A model generated the notes under the pieces. The model worked only from the letters and a program-made list of their open reading frames with translations. It had not been told where the DNA came from and made no database searches. The translations under genes were made by a program, and so were the position numbers. A stretch of DNA of 16,837 nt from JACQFV01 sp964593585 (GTDB lineage Bacteria > Zixibacteria > MSB-5A5 > WJJR01): positions 1 to 16,837 of the forward strand of contig CAZQIZ010000042.1 in the NCBI GenBank assembly GCA_964593585.1, in the 5' to 3' direction. This document shows, piece after piece, positions 14,452 through 16,837 of this stretch (positions are counted from its first letter, which is position 1; the number at the start of each line of letters is the position of its first letter).

Positions 14452-14593
14452 GTCCCCTCTCCCCTGAAAGGGGAGAGGGTTAGGTGAGGGGCTAAGGGCG
14501 CGCGATGGGAGCAGCCCCTCACCCCGGCCCTCTCCCCCTGCGGGGGAGAGGGGGATTCCCGTCGAGTGGTTTGTCGACTCATCGAGGCAAGCG

Positions 14594-15343
14594 ATGATGG
14601 ACATCATAACACTCTTGCAGGATGTGGCCTCCGGGCGGCTCTCGGTCGGCGAGGCGGCGAAGCGGCTGACCGACTGGCCGGCCTCCGATCTGGGGTTTGC
14701 GCACCTGGACAATCACCGCGACCATCGCACCGGCTTTGTGGAGGTTGTCTACTGCGCCTCCAAGTCGCCTGAGCAGGTGGCGGCGATCCTCAAGAAGCAG
14801 TCGGAACATCAGCGTGTGCTTCTGGGCACACGCGCCGAGCCGCTCCACGCCGAGGCCGCGCGCGAGGCGGTGCCCGACATCGAGTACTTCCCCGAGGCGC
14901 GCATTCTGCGGCGTCTGGATCCGACGCGCAAGATTGCGGCGGCGCCGATCGCGGTCATCTCCGCCGGGACCTCCGATCTGACAGTGGCGGAGGAGGCGGC
15001 GCTGACGGTGGAAACTGTCGGACAGACACCGTGGCGCAAATACGATGTCGGGGTGGCGGGATTGCACCGGGTGGCCGGCATTCGCGAGGAACTGGAACGC
15101 TGCGGCTGTGTGATTGTTGTAGCCGGAATGGAGGGCGCGTTGCCGTCGGTGGTCAGCGGACTGATCTCGCGTCCGGTGGTGGCGGTGCCGACTTCGATCG
15201 GATACGGGGCCTCGTTCGGCGGGCTGGCGGCACTTTTGGGCATGCTGGCCGGATGCGCCCCGGGTGTGACGGTGGTCAATATCGACAACGGTTTCGGCGC
15301 CGCGGTGGCGGCCTGCCGGATCAACACGAAGGTGGCACGATGA
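14594..15343 (+). CDS. larB: LarB, pyridinium-3,5-biscarboxylate mononucleotide synthase
   Basis: 249 residues. LarB carboxylates and hydrolyses nicotinate adenine dinucleotide, the first step of nickel-pincer nucleotide synthesis, and has a PurE (AIR carboxylase)-like C-terminal half. Seen here: the N-terminal SDLGFAHLDNHRDHRTGFVE (31-50), AGTSDLTVAEEA (124-135) of the PurE-like phosphate site, VAGMEGALPSVVSGL (176-190), and CAPGVTVVNIDNGFGA (221-236) with Cys221 at the position expected for the substrate-binding cysteine. Start ATG 14594 has GAGG six bases upstream; ATG 14597 is an alternative. Its stop overlaps the next gene's start (ATGA). larE is upstream beyond the repeats; larC, needed to insert nickel, is not in the window. 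Confidence 0.93.
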   Translation: MMDIITLLQDVASGRLSVGEAAKRLTDWPASDLGFAHLDNHRDHRTGFVEVVYCASKSPEQVAAILKKQSEHQRVLLGTRAEPLHAEAAREAVPDIEYFPEARILRRLDPTRKIAAAPIAVISAGTSDLTVAEEAALTVETVGQTPWRKYDVGVAGLHRVAGIREELERCGCVIVVAGMEGALPSVVSGLISRPVVAVPTSIGYGASFGGLAALLGMLAGCAPGVTVVNIDNGFGAAVAACRINTKVAR

Positions 15344-15672
15344 GCGGACTGGCGGCGCGAACCTGTGTGCCCTGCCGCGGCGGCGTGCCGCCGCTGCGCG
15401 GGCGTGAACTGACCGACCTGCTGCATCAGGTGCAGGGCTGGACGGTGGTCGGCGAACATCATCTGCGCAAGGAATACACCTTTCCCGATTTCGCCGCCGC
15501 TCTGGCGTTTGTGAACCGGGTCGGCGCGCTCGCCGAAGAGCAGGGGCATCATCCCGATATCTATCTGGCCTGGGGCAAAGTCGAAGTGAAACTGTGGACG
15601 CATAAAATCGACGGATTGACCGAATCAGATTTCATCATGGCCGCCAAGATCGACGCTCTGCCGCGGGGATGA
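15340..15672 (+). CDS. Pterin-4a-carbinolamine dehydratase family protein
   Basis: 110 residues from ATG 15340, overlapping the larB stop by four bases. The single domain has the family pattern KEYTFPDFAAALAFVNRVGA, then EEQGHHPDIYLAWGKVEVKL and WTHKIDGLTESDF, with active-site His70-His71-Pro72 and His88. In animals and some bacteria the enzyme recycles tetrahydrobiopterin after phenylalanine hydroxylation; related bacterial proteins take part in molybdopterin or folate-type metabolism. No hydroxylase lies nearby. Tight coupling to larB hints at a task connected with the nickel cofactor, but that is only context. The first 18 residues include CVPC, an extra Cys pair before the usual domain. 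Confidence 0.9.
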   Translation: MSGLAARTCVPCRGGVPPLRGRELTDLLHQVQGWTVVGEHHLRKEYTFPDFAAALAFVNRVGALAEEQGHHPDIYLAWGKVEVKLWTHKIDGLTESDFIMAAKIDALPRG

Positions 15673-15728
15673 CACTTCGGGTGTCGTGCTTCGCGTAGTC
15701 TCGGCGGCAAAGGGAACACAATCCCTTT
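15671..15728 (+). terminator. Possible transcript end after the larB-dehydratase pair
   Basis: Two hairpins follow the stop: GACAC/GTGTC around a TTCGG loop (15671-15685) and AAAGGGA/TCCCTTT with a 6-base loop (15709-15728), the latter running into CTTAACT. The stems are short and the T tract is poor, so termination is uncertain. Confidence 0.35.
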
Positions 15729-15795
15729 CTTAACTAAGCAGGGCGACGACTCGAAGCGGCGGGCAGACATTATCGGAAGGGCAGAGGGAAACGAC

Positions 15796-16440
15796 ATGGC
15801 CAAATCCATCCATCACTATCGCGGGCGCGACATCGACGTGTCGTGGGACAAATTGCGTTGTCTGCATGTGGCGGAGTGTGTGCTCGGGTTGCGCACCGTC
15901 TTCGACACCGACAAGACCCCCTGGGTTCAGCCCGACAACGCGTCGGCCAACCAGGTCGCGTCGGTGATTCACCGTTGCCCGACCGGGGCGTTGCAGTATG
16001 CGCGCAAGGACGGCGGTCCGGCGGAGAGGCCGGATGCGCAGAACGCGGTGCGGGTCGCGGCCGCCGGGCCCCTCTATGTGCGGGGCGACATCCATCTGGT
16101 GGTGGGCGGCGAGACGGTGCATGAGACGCGCGTGGCGCTCTGCCGCTGCGGCAAGTCGGCGAACAAGCCGTACTGCGACGGCACCCACACGCGGGTGGGG
16201 TTCGAAGACGATGGCCACGGCACGCAGAAGGCGGTTGTCGAGACCCTGCCGTCGGGGCCGGTGACCATCACGCCGCGTCCCAACGGCCCGGACTTCTGCG
16301 AGGGGCCGCTGGAGGTCCACTCATCGGACGGGCGCATCCTCTGCCGCGGCGAGAAGGTCTCGCTGTGCCGCTGCGGCGGCTCGCAGACCAAGCCCTTCTG
16401 CAACGGCAGCCACAAGAGCAACGGGTTTGCGGCGCCCTGA
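15796..16440 (+). CDS. CDGSH iron-sulfur protein with one mono-cluster domain and two CDGSH domains
   Basis: 214 residues with three cluster sites. Residues 1-68 form a small divergent ferredoxin-like domain (Fer4_19 type) with Cys22, Cys28 and Cys61 in CLHVAEC and CPTGAL. The first CDGSH motif is CRCGKSANKPYCDGTH, ligands Cys116, Cys118, Cys127 and His131. The second is CRCGGSQTKPFCNGSH, ligands Cys191, Cys193, Cys202 and His206, with Asn replacing the usual Asp. CDGSH domains bind redox-active [2Fe-2S] clusters with a 3Cys-1His set. The fused bacterial forms are soluble and of uncertain function, with electron transfer or cluster handling proposed. GAGGG seven bases before the ATG is its ribosome binding site. 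It is probably transcribed alone. Confidence 0.93.
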   Translation: MAKSIHHYRGRDIDVSWDKLRCLHVAECVLGLRTVFDTDKTPWVQPDNASANQVASVIHRCPTGALQYARKDGGPAERPDAQNAVRVAAAGPLYVRGDIHLVVGGETVHETRVALCRCGKSANKPYCDGTHTRVGFEDDGHGTQKAVVETLPSGPVTITPRPNGPDFCEGPLEVHSSDGRILCRGEKVSLCRCGGSQTKPFCNGSHKSNGFAAP

Positions 16441-16506
16441 ATAGCGACCAAAAGATCCATCGGGTGGAGGGTCGTGAGACGGCACCGCTGACTCTGGTCG
16501 CTATTC
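16439..16506. repeat. Perfect 12-bp inverted repeat around a 44-base loop
   Basis: GAATAGCGACCA (16439-16450) and TGGTCGCTATTC (16495-16506) are exact complements, starting inside the stop codon of the CDGSH gene. No T tract follows, so it is not a standard terminator. It could be a structured 3' end or a small (68 bp) element with terminal inverted repeats. Confidence 0.6.
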
Positions 16507-16837
16507 TTGCCACCTCAACCCGTTGAACACCTGTCGATTTCGCCGTAACTCCATGACTTGTCTGCGGTTGTGGGTCTCTCGGGAGTTATCGATAGTCGTT
16601 GGGGGGCCATCTACTCTCACTCTGACGCTTCAATTTGTTTCCAACATCAACTTTTGTGACCCCCGAATGTTGCATCAGACAGTCACATTTTCGGGATTAA
16701 ATCCTACTGCGAGCGGTAATCGTGTGCAAAGTAATGAACGGACGCATGCCAGAAGCGAAGTACTTTGAAGGTGGTCGGCGATTCCGTGACCTTCCCCCCA
16801 TAATCTGGGCCAGTTGAAGCTTGAAAGCTGGTTTCGT
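16507..16837. other. Lower-GC region without recognisable gene
   Basis: 331 bases with clearly lower GC than the rest. A plus-strand frame of 81 codons (16523-16768) has no ribosome binding site and no protein-like pattern. Minus-strand frames entering from the edge stay open for 40-55 codons but show no motif. One imperfect hairpin exists (CCCGAATGT 16662-16670 with ACATTTTCGGG 16685-16695, a two-base bulge). I call nothing here. Confidence 0.5.

Larger units (their letters stand above)
14096..14554. repeat. Tandem REPIN-like array, exact 178-bp period, three copies
   Basis: Copies start at 14096, 14274 and 14452. Each begins with hairpin A (CCCCTCTCCCC/GGGGAGAGGG, TGAA loop region), then a GGGTGAGGGG tail. 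About 22 variable bases follow, then the inverse tail CCCCTCACCCC and hairpin B (CCCTCTCCCCC/GGGGGAGAGGG, TGC loop). Tail and inverse tail are complementary, so each unit is two REPs in inverted orientation, as in a REPIN. Copies one and two add a 75-base spacer; the third ends at hairpin B, ahead of larB. Single-base differences between copies show it is not an assembly stutter of identical sequence. Confidence 0.88.
14016..14593. other. larE-larB intergenic region filled by a repeat array
   Basis: This 578-base gap holds 80 bases without visible signal (14016-14095), then the tandem array (14096-14554), then 39 bases ending in GAGG (14584-14587) six bases before the larB start. Short open frames on both strands here are artefacts of the repeats. 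The strong hairpins may stop or stall transcription from larE, so larB may need its own promoter, which I could not find. Confidence 0.7.

Noticed and set aside
14096..14554. CRISPR array
   Set aside because: The period is 178 bases with hairpin-rich units and near-identical spacers, so it is a tandem REP-type repeat.
14012..14712. Overlapping minus-strand ORFs with repeated LSPAGGEGRGEG-type peptides
   Set aside because: They are translations of the 178-bp DNA repeats, not a repeat protein. There is no ribosome binding site, and they run into larB antisense.
16734..16837. Possible mobile element end or short ORF at the right edge
   Set aside because: No transposase motif or terminal inverted repeat could be recognised in the short visible stretch.

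Overview
The window is about 60% or more GC and comes from a Gram-negative bacterium. Evidence is a signal peptidase II gene, lipoprotein and Sec signal peptides, a LolA-like periplasmic protein and AGGAG-type ribosome binding sites. The IleRS is the eukaryote-like type 2 enzyme with a GIHH active-site signature. Together with the gene mix, this makes an uncultured lineage of the FCB group (Zixibacteria/Latescibacteria-like) my best guess, as an inference only. No tRNA, rRNA, CRISPR array or transposase gene was seen.

Left edge (1-1400): a secreted protein gene on the minus strand runs off the window and has a near-consensus sigma-70 promoter. A hexapeptide-repeat acetyltransferase follows on the plus strand. 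At 1404-1750 lies a block of hairpin repeats (REP/REPIN-like) containing two 83-bp direct copies.

ileS operon (1828-6630): the most interesting part. Ahead of ileS sits a 13-codon ORF with five Ile codons (1828-1869). It is followed by a perfect GC-rich terminator with a T tract (1903-1936). A segment at 1879-1885 can pair either with the leader codons (1839-1845) or with the terminator (1911-1917). These are all the parts of a ribosome-mediated transcription attenuator sensing Ile-tRNA charging. Downstream come ileS, a DksA/TraR-type RNA polymerase regulator, lspA and a DUF971 gene in one apparent operon.

Middle (6641-13132): alr on the minus strand converges on that operon. Then come a small membrane peptide, a membrane-anchored CxxC/CxxC protein, nth (endonuclease III), a secreted YceI protein, a DUF309 protein, a HEAT-repeat lipoprotein ending in a cyclophilin-like domain without its catalytic residues, and a translationally coupled LolA-like exported protein.

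Right part (13191-16837): larE and larB of nickel-pincer cofactor synthesis are separated by a tandem array of an exact 178-bp period. Each unit is a pair of inverted REP hairpins plus a spacer that looks like a decayed copy of the 5' end of larB. larB overlaps a pterin carbinolamine dehydratase gene. A three-cluster CDGSH iron-sulfur protein follows, ending in a 12-bp inverted repeat. The last 330 bases have lower GC and no gene I can recognise.
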